Source: Alkalicoccobacillus porphyridii
GTDB lineage: Bacteria > Bacillota > Bacilli > Bacillales > Bacillaceae_D
DNA: 64,000 nucleotides
Direction of reading: 5' to 3'
Assembly: GCF_007293315.1 (NCBI RefSeq)
Contig: NZ_VLXZ01000009.1
Coordinates: 62,001-126,000, forward strand
Shown here one piece after another: positions 28,233 to 36,986 of this stretch (positions within the stretch are counted from its first letter, which is position 1; each line of letters opens with the position of its first letter). The notes beneath the pieces were generated by a model that saw nothing but the letters and a program-made list of their open reading frames with translations, searched no databases and was not told the origin of the DNA. Position numbers and translations under genes: made by a program.

Positions 28233-28904
28233 TCAGTCGATGTATTCTCCAATCGGCACCAAATACATTGATTTAAAATTCTCATGAGTGCTAAGTTCGT
28301 TAGCTACGTCATCCTTAAACCCTCCTATGGGTGCAACGGCCAATTCTAAAGTGGATGCTACTAGCATGATATTTTGCATCATATGTCCTGCTTCAAGAAG
28401 GCTAAAACGATAGCCTCTCTCACCATAATGTTGGCAAGCTCTATCAAGATCTGATCCAAGGACTAAACATACATTAAAGTCGATATCTTCTTGAACAAAA
28501 GCTTTTTTTAATTCCTGGTACTCGCCTAGCCATGCAATCCTATGGTGTTCTGGTATATATTCATACAAGCCAGATTTCACTCCACCTAAATCCTTAATTG
28601 CTACCAAACATTTAATTGTATAAAGCTCACCAGCTGATGGAAACATTCTTCTATCCTCAAACATACCTATTGACCATTTTAAAAGTGTTCCTAATTTAAG
28701 AGCATCTAACGTTTTGCTTACTCTCATTTCTTTTGATGATTTTCGGCTGTTTAAGGCATCCATTAAATGATTGTCTAACTGTATGTAGTCAAGTTGAATT
28801 GTTCTTAAAAAAGTATTTTCTAGTTTTTCAATTACTCGATTTTCAGGTTTTTTAATAGGTGGCCAGTTTGATTGGTTATGATAAGTTTGAAAGTAATTAG
28901 TCAT
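28233..28904 (-). CDS. SagB-type dehydrogenase (nitroreductase family)
   Basis: Protein of 223 residues with FMN-binding nitroreductase motifs of the SagB type: RMFPSAGELYTIKCLVAI near 85-103, YGERGYRFSLLEAGHMMQN near 160-178, and VAPIGGF near 190. SagB enzymes oxidise azolines to azoles in peptide natural products. No YcaO cyclodehydratase or precursor peptide is visible here, so it may be an orphan oxidoreductase. ATG at 28904 has GGAGG 5 bases upstream. Confidence 0.82.
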   Translation of the reverse strand: MTNYFQTYHNQSNWPPIKKPENRVIEKLENTFLRTIQLDYIQLDNHLMDALNSRKSSKEMRVSKTLDALKLGTLLKWSIGMFEDRRMFPSAGELYTIKCLVAIKDLGGVKSGLYEYIPEHHRIAWLGEYQELKKAFVQEDIDFNVCLVLGSDLDRACQHYGERGYRFSLLEAGHMMQNIMLVASTLELAVAPIGGFKDDVANELSTHENFKSMYLVPIGEYID

Positions 28905-29073
28905 TATGTCCTCCATGAGCTACATATTATGTCCAAGTAAATTGAACACAACAAATAGGTAAATTTAAAATCTGTCTGAATTGCTTAAAAGAGAGTTATT
29001 TTAACCCTTATATTAAAACTTTAAATCTAGAAGTAACAAACAAGTTAGGAATTTAAAGAACCGAACAATTCAG

Positions 29074-29703
29074 TCACAGCCCCTCTATATCTTGATCAGG
29101 TAAATCATCTTTAGTCACTACAAATGTCCAAATGTTTGGTTCTGTAATTGATAGTACTTTACCCTGATAAATGAATTCTCCAAACCATTCTCCTTCAATA
29201 TGAAATTCTGCTCGTTCACGATTAGCTTCAACAACCCTTTCTTCAGCGTTTTCCCAATAGATCCCCCCACCTCTTTCATAACCAGAAGAGATATCCTCTA
29301 CATGTAAGACATCACTCTCTGAATAGAATGTCAGCCAAATATTTCGATGTAGCCCGTAGTCCTCCGTACCTTGATAAGTAGAGTCTAAATGTAAGTAATA
29401 CAAATCTGTTGGTGCTGCATCAGTTGAAGCGGTCAATCCATGACGAACGTGGATAAACTCAAAGCTACTATGCCCCTCTTCTTGCTCCTCTTCTTTAAAT
29501 TCCCGAACATAGGATAAGATTGCCTCAATTTTATCCCTTTCAAGATTAGCGATCCTTTCCGGGTCTCTATCACCAATTTCATCAATTTGTATCTCAATTC
29601 CATACTCCTGTTCAAGCTCTTCCACTTCATTTTCAAGTTGGTTGCAGCCAACTAAAGTGAAAGATAACAGCAATGCAGTTGAATAGTTGATTCTTTTAGT
29701 CAT
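29074..29703 (-). CDS. lipoprotein, unknown
   Basis: Protein of 209 residues with a lipobox (TALLLSFTLVGC), then a coiled, acidic N-terminal stretch and a beta-rich domain. It is a single gene, with no recognised family. Confidence 0.7.
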   Translation of the reverse strand: MTKRINYSTALLLSFTLVGCNQLENEVEELEQEYGIEIQIDEIGDRDPERIANLERDKIEAILSYVREFKEEEQEEGHSSFEFIHVRHGLTASTDAAPTDLYYLHLDSTYQGTEDYGLHRNIWLTFYSESDVLHVEDISSGYERGGGIYWENAEERVVEANRERAEFHIEGEWFGEFIYQGKVLSITEPNIWTFVVTKDDLPDQDIEGL

Positions 29704-29839
29704 TTGTAAGCCCCTTTATGTGTGTGTCTAAAGAACCATACCCAATTTTTTCAAGGAGCTAACTACTTTTTGTACATATGATTAGTATGCAAATGTGTTG
29801 GGGTAGAATTTTTGAGCATCCCAGAAAAGAATCCCGATA

Positions 29840-30202
29840 TTAAATCTTAATGCTGCTCAAATGTTCATGAATAAGCTTCCACTCTCCATTAATAAGCTTA
29901 AAAACGTTAGTCGCCCTTCCATTACCAGTAACAAATTTACCTTCTATATAACCTTGATAATGATAGGTATATATACAAGTTGCACTCTCTGTATCCGCTG
30001 TTAACCAGGTTACGTCCCTCGCAGAATAGATTTCATCCTTTATGTAATTCCAACTATTATTGAAGTATTGTTCAATTGTTTCCATCGAATCACATGTCTG
30101 ATTACTAAACCAATACATAGCCTCTGGATGGAGAAGTTTTTCTACCTCTTTAAAGTTGTGAGTGTTGGTTGCTTTAATGTAGGCATCTAAAATATGGTTC
30201 AA
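29840..30202 (-). CDS. NTF2/SnoaL-like fold protein
   Basis: Protein of 120 residues with the cone-shaped fold typical of DUF4440/SnoaL-like proteins: YIKATNTHNFKEVEKLLHPEAMYWFSN, then a C-terminal TNVFKLINGEWKLIHEHLSS. These proteins bind small hydrophobic ligands or act as isomerases; the ligand is unknown. Confidence 0.75.
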   Translation of the reverse strand: MNHILDAYIKATNTHNFKEVEKLLHPEAMYWFSNQTCDSMETIEQYFNNSWNYIKDEIYSARDVTWLTADTESATCIYTYHYQGYIEGKFVTGNGRATNVFKLINGEWKLIHEHLSSIKI

Positions 30203-30243
30203 TGTAACTCTCTCCTTTCAATTTTTTTATTAGTTGCTCCGAA

Positions 30244-31998
30244 TTAAGGCAACCACAGCTTCGTATAATCAACATGTCCTAATGAGTAATGTGTGGCATC
30301 TTGAATAAGTGGATCGATGGTTCTTGTAATGATTGGATGGTAGAGGAAAATGAGATGTTTTTGCTCTCTTAAAAAAGTTTCTATCTCTATGATTATTTTC
30401 TCTCTTTCAATTGATGATGGAGCTTCTTGATATAATTGTAATTGATTATTCACGAATGCCTTTGCTTCTCCATGCAACATTTTCATCATAAAAAGATGTT
30501 CATTTTTGAAGGCACTGATAAAAGCAAGCTGTCTATCATACGAAAACACCATATTCATGAGTAAGATATCAATTTGATTCGTGATTTCCGGGTTATAAAA
30601 ATCCTTATGTGAGATCGGGGTTAATATAAGATTTATGCCAAAGCGTTGAGCCTCTCTACATAACCACTTTGCTTCCTCGCTTGTACGCTCGTTATAAAGA
30701 AACCCCACCCTAAGCTCTTCACCGTTATAATGTGCTAGCTGTAATAATGTTGAGACGAGCTGTTGATTTTTTTCTAAATGTGTTGAGCGTAGATCACTAA
30801 AGCTACTTGCTTCCATAACCTCTAAATCTAATTCTCTGATGATCTTTGGTACATCAATCAGATGATAGAGTGCATTTCTTAGATTTTGGTCGCGTAGGCT
30901 TTGATTGTCCTGTTGATTAAATAATAGGAATACCATCCCGAGGTCTTGTAATGTATGGGCTGTGGGATGAATCTGTTCTGATTTTGGATCTGCTTGAAGG
31001 TAAAGTAAATTTGCTGCATCCTTTGAAACAGCGTGGAAGTGAATTTCGTCAATAAACGGGCGTTCTTTAAAATAATGTTCAAAGGCTTGAAGGATGATCT
31101 TCGTTTTTGTACGTTCTTTTAACATAAAAGCCCCTGTCCCAACCCACTCAAATTCATTAAAAGCAATGCCCACAGGAAGAACACAAAAGGCTGGTGACGA
31201 TAATAGATGTAAAAAGAGCGTGTTTTTCTTATTCAAATGAAAGCTCACTTTATATGGAGTCTCACATACAACCTTCTCAATATTTTCAGCTAACCAAGAG
31301 TAAGCCTTACTTCTGGTCTGAAGTCGTTTGACTGTATGAGCAATATCCGCGCTACTAAGCTTATCCATGTTATGAAAATGAACATCTTTCCGGAGATAAA
31401 ATGTATAAAGCTTTCCTGAATCATCTACTGAAAAATGGTGAGCCAGATGGGGAATGATTTGTTTAGTCTTAGCATCATAGCGAACTAATGTGTCACCTAA
31501 ATGCTGTGTTAGGTGTACTTCTAATGCAATTGAAACGTGCAATGGATCAAGCGTTGATACCTCTCTAGACTTAAATGTATATAGAATGTCTCTTGCATTT
31601 TCACTGCGTTTAAAGCCTAACAACTGCTGAACTTCTTCAGAAACATGAATAATCCATGACCTTGGTATAGGCAGCCTAAGTATAAATGCGATGCGATCAA
31701 GATTCTCAAGCTCTATGTTTCTTTTACAGTACTCTTCAATTTCCTCTTTAAATAAACGACTGTAAACTAGTTTGGATGAATTTCCTCTGCCCTTCCCCGG
31801 AATGTAATGAAAGTAACCATCTGCCTCTAACTGCTTAAGTACTCGCTTCACATTTCTCTTGGAACAGAACCAAACCTTTTCAACTTCCTCATGTGTGAAT
31901 TCAACTTTGAGATGCTTTTCTTTACTATAGAAGGTTGACCTTAAAAGTAAGTATTTCTCTTCCAACCCATTCACCTCTCTAAAAGGGGACATAATCAC
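30244..31998 (-). CDS. SgrR-like transcriptional regulator
   Basis: Protein of 584 residues combining an N-terminal winged-helix DNA-binding domain (about 14-75, EEVEKVWFCSKRNVKRVLKQL) with a C-terminal solute-binding protein family 5-like domain (about 140-584, with DPLHVSIALEVHLTQHLGDTL and GKLYTFYLRKDVHFHNM). This is the layout of SgrR, which senses sugar-phosphate stress through its ligand domain. It is divergent from the adjacent MFS exporter gene, which it probably controls. The start is ATG 31992, GTG 31998, or TTG 31965 with GAGAGGTG upstream. Confidence 0.85.
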   Translation of the reverse strand: MIMSPFREVNGLEEKYLLLRSTFYSKEKHLKVEFTHEEVEKVWFCSKRNVKRVLKQLEADGYFHYIPGKGRGNSSKLVYSRLFKEEIEEYCKRNIELENLDRIAFILRLPIPRSWIIHVSEEVQQLLGFKRSENARDILYTFKSREVSTLDPLHVSIALEVHLTQHLGDTLVRYDAKTKQIIPHLAHHFSVDDSGKLYTFYLRKDVHFHNMDKLSSADIAHTVKRLQTRSKAYSWLAENIEKVVCETPYKVSFHLNKKNTLFLHLLSSPAFCVLPVGIAFNEFEWVGTGAFMLKERTKTKIILQAFEHYFKERPFIDEIHFHAVSKDAANLLYLQADPKSEQIHPTAHTLQDLGMVFLLFNQQDNQSLRDQNLRNALYHLIDVPKIIRELDLEVMEASSFSDLRSTHLEKNQQLVSTLLQLAHYNGEELRVGFLYNERTSEEAKWLCREAQRFGINLILTPISHKDFYNPEITNQIDILLMNMVFSYDRQLAFISAFKNEHLFMMKMLHGEAKAFVNNQLQLYQEAPSSIEREKIIIEIETFLREQKHLIFLYHPIITRTIDPLIQDATHYSLGHVDYTKLWLP

Positions 31999-32014
31999 CT
32001 TAACTCTACCCTTT

Positions 32015-32031
32015 TTTCCTCTTTTAGGAAA
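32015..32031. promoter_or_regulatory. inverted repeat, possible SgrR operator
   Basis: TTTCCT and AGGAAA are separated by 5 bp in the divergent intergenic region between the SgrR-like regulator and the MFS gene. Position and symmetry fit a shared operator; not tested. Confidence 0.3.
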
Positions 32032-32077
32032 GGAGAAAATAAATTGAATACATTTGTGTGGAGAGGGGACATTTAAG

Positions 32078-33289
32078 TTGGATCAAACAACTATTTTTCA
32101 AAATCGTAATTTGATCTTTTATTTTCTTGGGACCATCCTATTTAAACTTGGTGATAAAGTTTATTTGATCGCAATCCCATGGCTCGTTTATGATTTAACA
32201 CAATCCTCATCAATTATGGGTTCAATGTTTCTGTTTCAAACTCTGCCACTAATCATTATTTCACCCATAGCAGGTATAATGGCAGATAGGTTTCCTCGAA
32301 AAAAAATAATGATCTATTGTGCAATTATTCAAGGATGTTTGGTTCTTCTTATTCCTATTTTGTATAGAGCCGACATGCTCGCAATTCCTTTTATTTTTCT
32401 TCTTGGCTTTCTCATTGCAAGTGCAGGAGCCTGCTTTAATGTGACCAACGGCACAATTATTCCTCAGTTATTTACGAAAGATCAGCTCATGCGTGTTAAT
32501 TCATTTTTTCAATTTATTGACACCAGTTCTGTATTCTTTGGAAGTATGATAGCAGGATTGTTGATTAGTACGATTGGAATCTATGCTGTTTTTATTGTGA
32601 TTGGTTGCTCCTACTTTCCAATTATTATTTCATTAATAATGATCACTCTGATACATAAAATGGATCAGCAAACCCGCACAACGAGCTGGCAATCTCTAAA
32701 AGATGGTGCTATGTATTTATGGAACCTTACTATCTTGCGCTCATTAACGTGGTTAGTATTAGTTGTTAATATAGCAAATGGTGCCCTGGTTAGTATGTTA
32801 GTCTTTTTCTCACGGGATGAACTTGGCATGACTTCACATGAATTAGGTTGGGTATATGGTGGTGCAGCGGTTGCTCAAATTGCTGGTATTTTGCTTGTTA
32901 ATCTTATAAATAAAAGAAATAACCCATTACAACTTATGGTAATCACTCTTAGTATTAGTGCATTTGGTATTATTGGAACGGCGTTAAGCTGGGATTGGAT
33001 TAGTCTCATGATTTTTATTGCGATACAAAGTGCTCCTGTTATCATGTTTAATGTATTAAATAAAACATTTAGGCAGCAGGTTGTTCCAAGTTACATATTA
33101 GGTAGGGTGAATGGAATGATGATGATGATTGGTCTTGCCTCTTTACCATTAGCTGGTTTCCTGACAGGAATGATGTCTGAAGTTGTTAACATACGTTGGA
33201 TTTTTGTTACGCTTGGACTGGTTTCTTTATATACTATTTTTCGCTTTAGAACTTTAGGAACACAAATTGTGAAAACGACTTTTGAGTAA
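32078..33289 (+). CDS. MFS exporter
   Basis: Protein of 403 residues with 12 predicted transmembrane helices and the MFS loop motif GIMADRFPRKK after helix 2. It resembles macrolide/sugar efflux-type permeases. The start is TTG at 32078 with GAGAGGGG 9 bases upstream; the reading from 32054 has no site. The neighbouring SgrR-like regulator suggests sugar or sugar-phosphate efflux; this is inference from E. coli sgrR-setA. Confidence 0.85.
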   Translation: MDQTTIFQNRNLIFYFLGTILFKLGDKVYLIAIPWLVYDLTQSSSIMGSMFLFQTLPLIIISPIAGIMADRFPRKKIMIYCAIIQGCLVLLIPILYRADMLAIPFIFLLGFLIASAGACFNVTNGTIIPQLFTKDQLMRVNSFFQFIDTSSVFFGSMIAGLLISTIGIYAVFIVIGCSYFPIIISLIMITLIHKMDQQTRTTSWQSLKDGAMYLWNLTILRSLTWLVLVVNIANGALVSMLVFFSRDELGMTSHELGWVYGGAAVAQIAGILLVNLINKRNNPLQLMVITLSISAFGIIGTALSWDWISLMIFIAIQSAPVIMFNVLNKTFRQQVVPSYILGRVNGMMMMIGLASLPLAGFLTGMMSEVVNIRWIFVTLGLVSLYTIFRFRTLGTQIVKTTFE

Positions 33290-33324
33290 AGTGTGATACC
33301 CTTAATGAGTAGGGAGGGAATCGC

Positions 33325-34140
33325 TTGAAGAATATCACGCATAAACAACCAAAAACACTATTAAACAAAGGTTCTGGCTTTTTAAAAGGCTACAGTCATT
33401 CCCTCAACCCCTATGCAGGTTGTGCCTTTGCCTGTTCCTATTGCTATGTACGAAAGTTACCAGTGCAAACCTTCCGTTCTGAGGATTGGGGTACATGGGT
33501 CGATGTGAAGACTGGCGCTGCAGAAGTATTACGTAAAGAGTTAATTCGTGAGCAGAAAAAAGGTCCTGTCAGCATTTTTATGTCTTCAAGTACCGATCCT
33601 TATCAGCCTCTTGAGCATAAAGAACAAATTACTCGCTCCTTATTAATTGCGATGTCTGAGTTACAACCTGATTTTCTATTTGTGCAAACGAGAAGCCCCT
33701 TAGTTACAAGAGACATAGATTTATTAAAACAGCTAGGTGACCGTGTCCGTGTCAGCATGACCATCGAAACGGACTCCGATGATATGCGAAAACACTTCTC
33801 TCCGCAAGCTCCTCCCATTCAAGCGAGACTTCGCTCATTAGGAGAGCTTACTGAGGCTGGTATTGCGACGCAAGCTACCATTGCTCCATTGTTGCCGAGC
33901 AGTAGAGATTTTGCCAATGCTCTTGCTAAGGTGACAGACCGAGTATGTGTGGATGATTTCTTTATGGGGGATGGGAGTGGCGGTAGACGAACTGAAAAAC
34001 TGAAAATATATGAGAAATATCAGGATATCGAGATGGAGAAATGGTATCAGCGTGACGCCTACAAGAAGTTGGTTAGACGTTTAGAGAAGGTTTTTGATAA
34101 AAATCAAATTTATATTAGCCAGGATGGATTTATGCCATGA
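33325..34140 (+). CDS. SPL-like radical SAM protein
   Basis: Protein of 271 residues with the 4Fe-4S motif CAFACSYC (C33, C37, C40) after LNPYAGC, and SSTDPYQPLE and MTIETDSDDMRKHFSP motifs. This is the pattern of spore photoproduct lyase-like (SplB/Rv2578c-type) radical SAM enzymes. The true SPL has extra N-terminal sequence, so the reaction here is unknown. The start is TTG at 33325 with AGGGAGGG 6 bases upstream. Confidence 0.85.
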   Translation: MKNITHKQPKTLLNKGSGFLKGYSHSLNPYAGCAFACSYCYVRKLPVQTFRSEDWGTWVDVKTGAAEVLRKELIREQKKGPVSIFMSSSTDPYQPLEHKEQITRSLLIAMSELQPDFLFVQTRSPLVTRDIDLLKQLGDRVRVSMTIETDSDDMRKHFSPQAPPIQARLRSLGELTEAGIATQATIAPLLPSSRDFANALAKVTDRVCVDDFFMGDGSGGRRTEKLKIYEKYQDIEMEKWYQRDAYKKLVRRLEKVFDKNQIYISQDGFMP

Positions 34141-34211
34141 GTCGGTTTTATGTTGCGACCTTTCCCATTTTAGAACGTAGCTATCTACTAGTATAAATTA
34201 GGAGGTAAATC

Positions 34212-35003
34212 ATGCATTCCGAACGTAAACCATGGCGATCATTTTTAGTTTTTCTCTTTTTAGGTCTTCTGGCTGTTTTATCTTTGTATCCGATGTATGT
34301 AGAGCTTTTACCGCAACAGTTGGCTGAGCTTAACATTCCTTTGATGATGTCAGTCGAAGTTCTGGCATTATTATCCTTAATCAATCCTTTTATATTAATA
34401 TCGCTAGGCGTACTAGTTGGACATTTAGTCGCTACAAGGTCAGGCTTTACATCATTTATCTACGAGAAGGATCGCTTGGGCAAACCACTATTGCCTAGAC
34501 TACAAGCGATTTTACTTCCATCCATTTTGCTTGGGGTCATTAGTGGTGTGATAATTATGGTAGTTGAATATTTCATCCAACCCCTATTACCCTCAGCATT
34601 ACAGATGACAGACTCGGAAGCGACCATCACTTTTTATGATTTTGCCTCGCGTATTCTCTATGGTGGAATTGCTGAAGAGATCATGCTGCGTTGGGGTGTG
34701 ATGAGTTTACTCGTTTTTATGATGTGGAAGGTATTCCAGCGTAAGCTTACCCAACCTACACAAATAATTATTTGGATCGGAATAATCTTATCAGCTCTTC
34801 TTTTTGGATTGGGGCATTATGGTGCTACAGCAGCCGTTACTGAGATGACACCCGTTGTTTTCGCTCGAATGTTATTTCTGAATGGCTTTGCAGGAATTAT
34901 TTATGGATGGCTTTATTGGAAAAAAGGACTAGAAGCAGCCATGATCGCGCATATGTTTACTCATGTTACGTTCATAGTCATCATTACATTTTTGTTTTTA
35001 TAG
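34212..35003 (+). CDS. CPBP family intramembrane metalloprotease
   Basis: Membrane protein of 263 residues with about seven helices and the three CPBP motifs: GGIAEEIMLRWG (catalytic EE near 155), FGLGHYG near 200, and AHMFTHV near 250. Homologues cleave substrates within the membrane or serve in bacteriocin immunity. The start is ATG with AGGAGG upstream. Confidence 0.87.
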   Translation: MHSERKPWRSFLVFLFLGLLAVLSLYPMYVELLPQQLAELNIPLMMSVEVLALLSLINPFILISLGVLVGHLVATRSGFTSFIYEKDRLGKPLLPRLQAILLPSILLGVISGVIIMVVEYFIQPLLPSALQMTDSEATITFYDFASRILYGGIAEEIMLRWGVMSLLVFMMWKVFQRKLTQPTQIIIWIGIILSALLFGLGHYGATAAVTEMTPVVFARMLFLNGFAGIIYGWLYWKKGLEAAMIAHMFTHVTFIVIITFLFL

Positions 35004-35006
35004 AAG

Positions 35007-35052
35007 AAGCCGTCCTATACGTACGCTGTACGTTGCTACAGGACGGCTTTTT
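35007..35052 (+). terminator. terminator after CPBP protease
   Basis: AAGCCGTCCT pairs with AGGACGGCTT around a long loop with its own short ACGTAC/GTACGT inner stem, followed by TTTTTATT. Confidence 0.87.
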
Positions 35053-35070
35053 ATTCTTGCTGTAACATTC

Positions 35071-35745
35071 TCATTTTTTTGCTCCAGTTATTCGTGCGGC
35101 TATATAAAGCATAATTCCGATAAGCAATAATATATAAACTGGTATAGCTGTAACAGAGCCTAAATCAGGAATTAAATAGATCATTAACATGAATACACCA
35201 ACAAATATAATTCCATAGATCCACACTATTAAGAATTCTAGAATTTTATTGATCTTTTTAAAACAAGCCCAACGAAGGTAATACACGACTACATACAAAA
35301 AGAGAAAAGCAATGGGGATAGATAATACCACTTTAAGTAATACCGTACCAATATAATATTCTTCTATTAGCACTCCTTTGTTAAATATGTAATAGATAAA
35401 AATCGTTAAAAGACCCGTAAAGAATGTACTAGCAGCAAGGAAATATAAATATGCCATTGCAAATAATCTTATTCGCTCTTTCGTTATCATTTTAGGAAGC
35501 TCGCCGATAATGTCTTTGCAGTACTGCTTGGGATCATCACCAAAAACCTCTTTCGCTGTCTTTCCTTCTTCCTGCGCAATCAACAAATGATCTAGTAGCT
35601 CGGACAAAACTTCTTCTGTTTCCTGTTCAGATTTGCTGAAGGACAAGCGAATATACACAAGCATGTCTTCGTAGTATTTCAGATTCTCTTTTGTCAGCTG
35701 AGTTCGTTTCTGGTTATTAATTTCAATTAATTCTTTCAGTTCCAT
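35071..35745 (-). CDS. DUF1700/1129-like membrane protein, PadR partner
   Basis: Protein of 224 residues. The N-terminal 90 residues form a helical, acidic domain (YYEDMLVYIRLSFSKSEQETEEVLSELLDHLLIAQEEGKTAKEVFGDDP), typical of the HAAS/DUF1700-like proteins that pair with PadR regulators; four transmembrane helices follow. ATG at 35745 overlaps the PadR stop (TGATG), so the genes are translationally coupled. The membrane partner may relay an envelope signal, though its role is unknown. Confidence 0.78.
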   Translation of the reverse strand: MELKELIEINNQKRTQLTKENLKYYEDMLVYIRLSFSKSEQETEEVLSELLDHLLIAQEEGKTAKEVFGDDPKQYCKDIIGELPKMITKERIRLFAMAYLYFLAASTFFTGLLTIFIYYIFNKGVLIEEYYIGTVLLKVVLSIPIAFLFLYVVVYYLRWACFKKINKILEFLIVWIYGIIFVGVFMLMIYLIPDLGSVTAIPVYILLLIGIMLYIAARITGAKK

Positions 35746-35990
35746 CACTTTCCGCCTCCTAACATTCGATCTACTGGAACTTTAATACCTACCCAGTTTG
35801 TTCTGAATTCCTCTAATGCTTGAACACCATCCCTAGTCAGAAAATAATATTTCCTATTTGGTCCAGTTGATGATTTTTTTAATTCTCCCGAGATTAATTT
35901 CTCCTTTTGTAATCGTAATAAAATCGGATAAATCGATCCTTCGCTTACGGAAAGACCGTCCCATGCTTTTACAATCTTTATCTGAACCAC
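35745..35990 (-). pseudogene. 5'-truncated PadR family regulator
   Basis: The frame of 81 codons keeps the second half of the PadR winged helix (VSEGSIYPILLRLQKEKL, GPNRKYYFLT, EFRTNWV) but lacks the first two helices. The sequence beyond about 35960 is homologous, on the opposite strand, to a DNA ligase. Its natural start was lost by recombination, and the GTG at 35990 is a chance codon. It is probably inactive as a DNA binder. Confidence 0.75.
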
Positions 35991-36192
35991 CTGGGGATAA
36001 TGTGAATTACATCTCTGAATTAAAATTAGACGGCCATAGAATGATTCTTAGCAAATTTGAAGGAAGAACAAAGTTTTTTACAAGACATAGAAATGAGCCA
36101 TTGAACAAGCTCAAAATTACTATCAATTAGTGAAAGAAATGGACTTGGAAGGCATCGTTGTAAAGGATCCCAACTCAACTATAAACAAATAA
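35954..36192 (+). pseudogene. ATP-dependent DNA ligase remnant
   Basis: Two pieces are readable. The first has DRPMLLQSLSEPPG, then YISELKLDGHRMIL with the nucleotidyl motif KLDG, then FEGRTKFFTRHRNE. After a frame change, the second reads QNYYQLVKEMDLEGIVVKDPNS, i.e. ligase motif IV. The middle (motifs III and IIIa) and the entire C-terminus are deleted. It lies tail to head against the PadR stub, with the ends overlapping around 35955-35985, so one deletion or insertion event probably made both. Confidence 0.78.
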
Positions 36193-36218
36193 AGGCGACT
36201 ATTTATTTAGTCACCTTT
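36191..36218. terminator. hairpin after small membrane gene
   Basis: AAAGGCGACT pairs with AGTCACCTTT. On the minus strand it is followed only by ATTTGTTT, so it is a weak terminator. Confidence 0.5.
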
Positions 36219-36223
36219 AATCA

Positions 36224-36472
36224 TTAACTATAAGTATACCAATACCCTGTTACTAGCAAAGACTGCACGACTCCAAATGCTAAAAGAACGAGACATAGAT
36301 AGTATCTAAATTTCTTACTAGACTGCTTATGTTGAGTTCTCTGTTTTAGAAAAAAACCTAAACCAATTAATGAGATAATTAATGCAATTGGTGCAACTAA
36401 CAAATGACTTATTCCAGAATAAGCATTTAATAAAATTGTGACCAGGGCAATTAGAAAGTAGATAGCCACCAT
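36224..36472 (-). CDS. small three-helix membrane protein, unknown
   Basis: Protein of 82 residues with three hydrophobic segments (about 3-20, 25-40 and 58-76). ATG at 36472 has AGGAGG 5 bases upstream; longer readings lack a site. Unrecognised. Confidence 0.6.
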   Translation of the reverse strand: MVAIYFLIALVTILLNAYSGISHLLVAPIALIISLIGLGFFLKQRTQHKQSSKKFRYYLCLVLLAFGVVQSLLVTGYWYTYS

Positions 36473-36536
36473 CAACACCTCCTGTCCAAGTATATGCATC
36501 ATCTATAAATATGATTAATGAATTTTTTCGTGAAAA

Positions 36537-36564
36537 AGCCATCCATCTACCTTCATGGATGGCT
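36537..36564 (-). terminator. terminator of broken HTH gene
   Basis: On the minus strand AGCCATCCAT pairs with ATGGATGGCT, followed by TTTTTC. Confidence 0.8.
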
Positions 36565-36600
36565 ACTACTATTTATTTTGAAAAAGACTACATGAAAAGA

Positions 36601-36873
36601 TTAATAACTTCTCCAAGAAATATTAGAGCTATTCCGGTGCGTTGATGTAAATTGATATTGACGTGAATTTTTGTTGTCAGCTACCCACAGTCTCAAAGAA
36701 TCACTACCCAAGGGACTATCACGAGTTACTAACCAGGTCGAGCCACTTTTACGATACTCTTGATCTGTGAATTTTCCAATAGCAATGTACTTTCTTATCG
36801 TCCCTTTTCCTTATTTTAAAATTTTCTCAGCTTCAGCTGCAGTCAACACCTCATACAGGGGTTGCGTAATCAT
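36601..36873 (-). pseudogene. broken HTH/excisionase-like DNA-binding gene
   Basis: Read from ATG 36873 the product begins MITQPLYEVLTAAEAEKILK, meets an in-frame TAA at codon 21 (36811-36813), then continues GKGTIRKYIAIGKF, YRKSGSTWLVTRD to a second stop at 36601. The parts around the stop fit one continuous helix-turn-helix domain of a small DNA-binding protein like those of phage regulators. AAAGGTAG lies upstream. The single stop makes it a pseudogene; its own terminator is retained. Confidence 0.6.
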
Positions 36874-36986
36874 GTTAGTTCTACCTTTTTATTTAGTATT
36901 TTGTTATGGATCTTGAAAGACTCAGGAGGGTAACAAAATTTATTATTCAGATCCCAGGGATTTAAATAAATTTTGTGTATCTAGAA

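Noticed and set aside
35858-36130. A 90-codon plus-strand gene
   Set aside because: It joins antisense PadR sequence to the ligase remnant; only the second part has homology, so it is not a gene as such.
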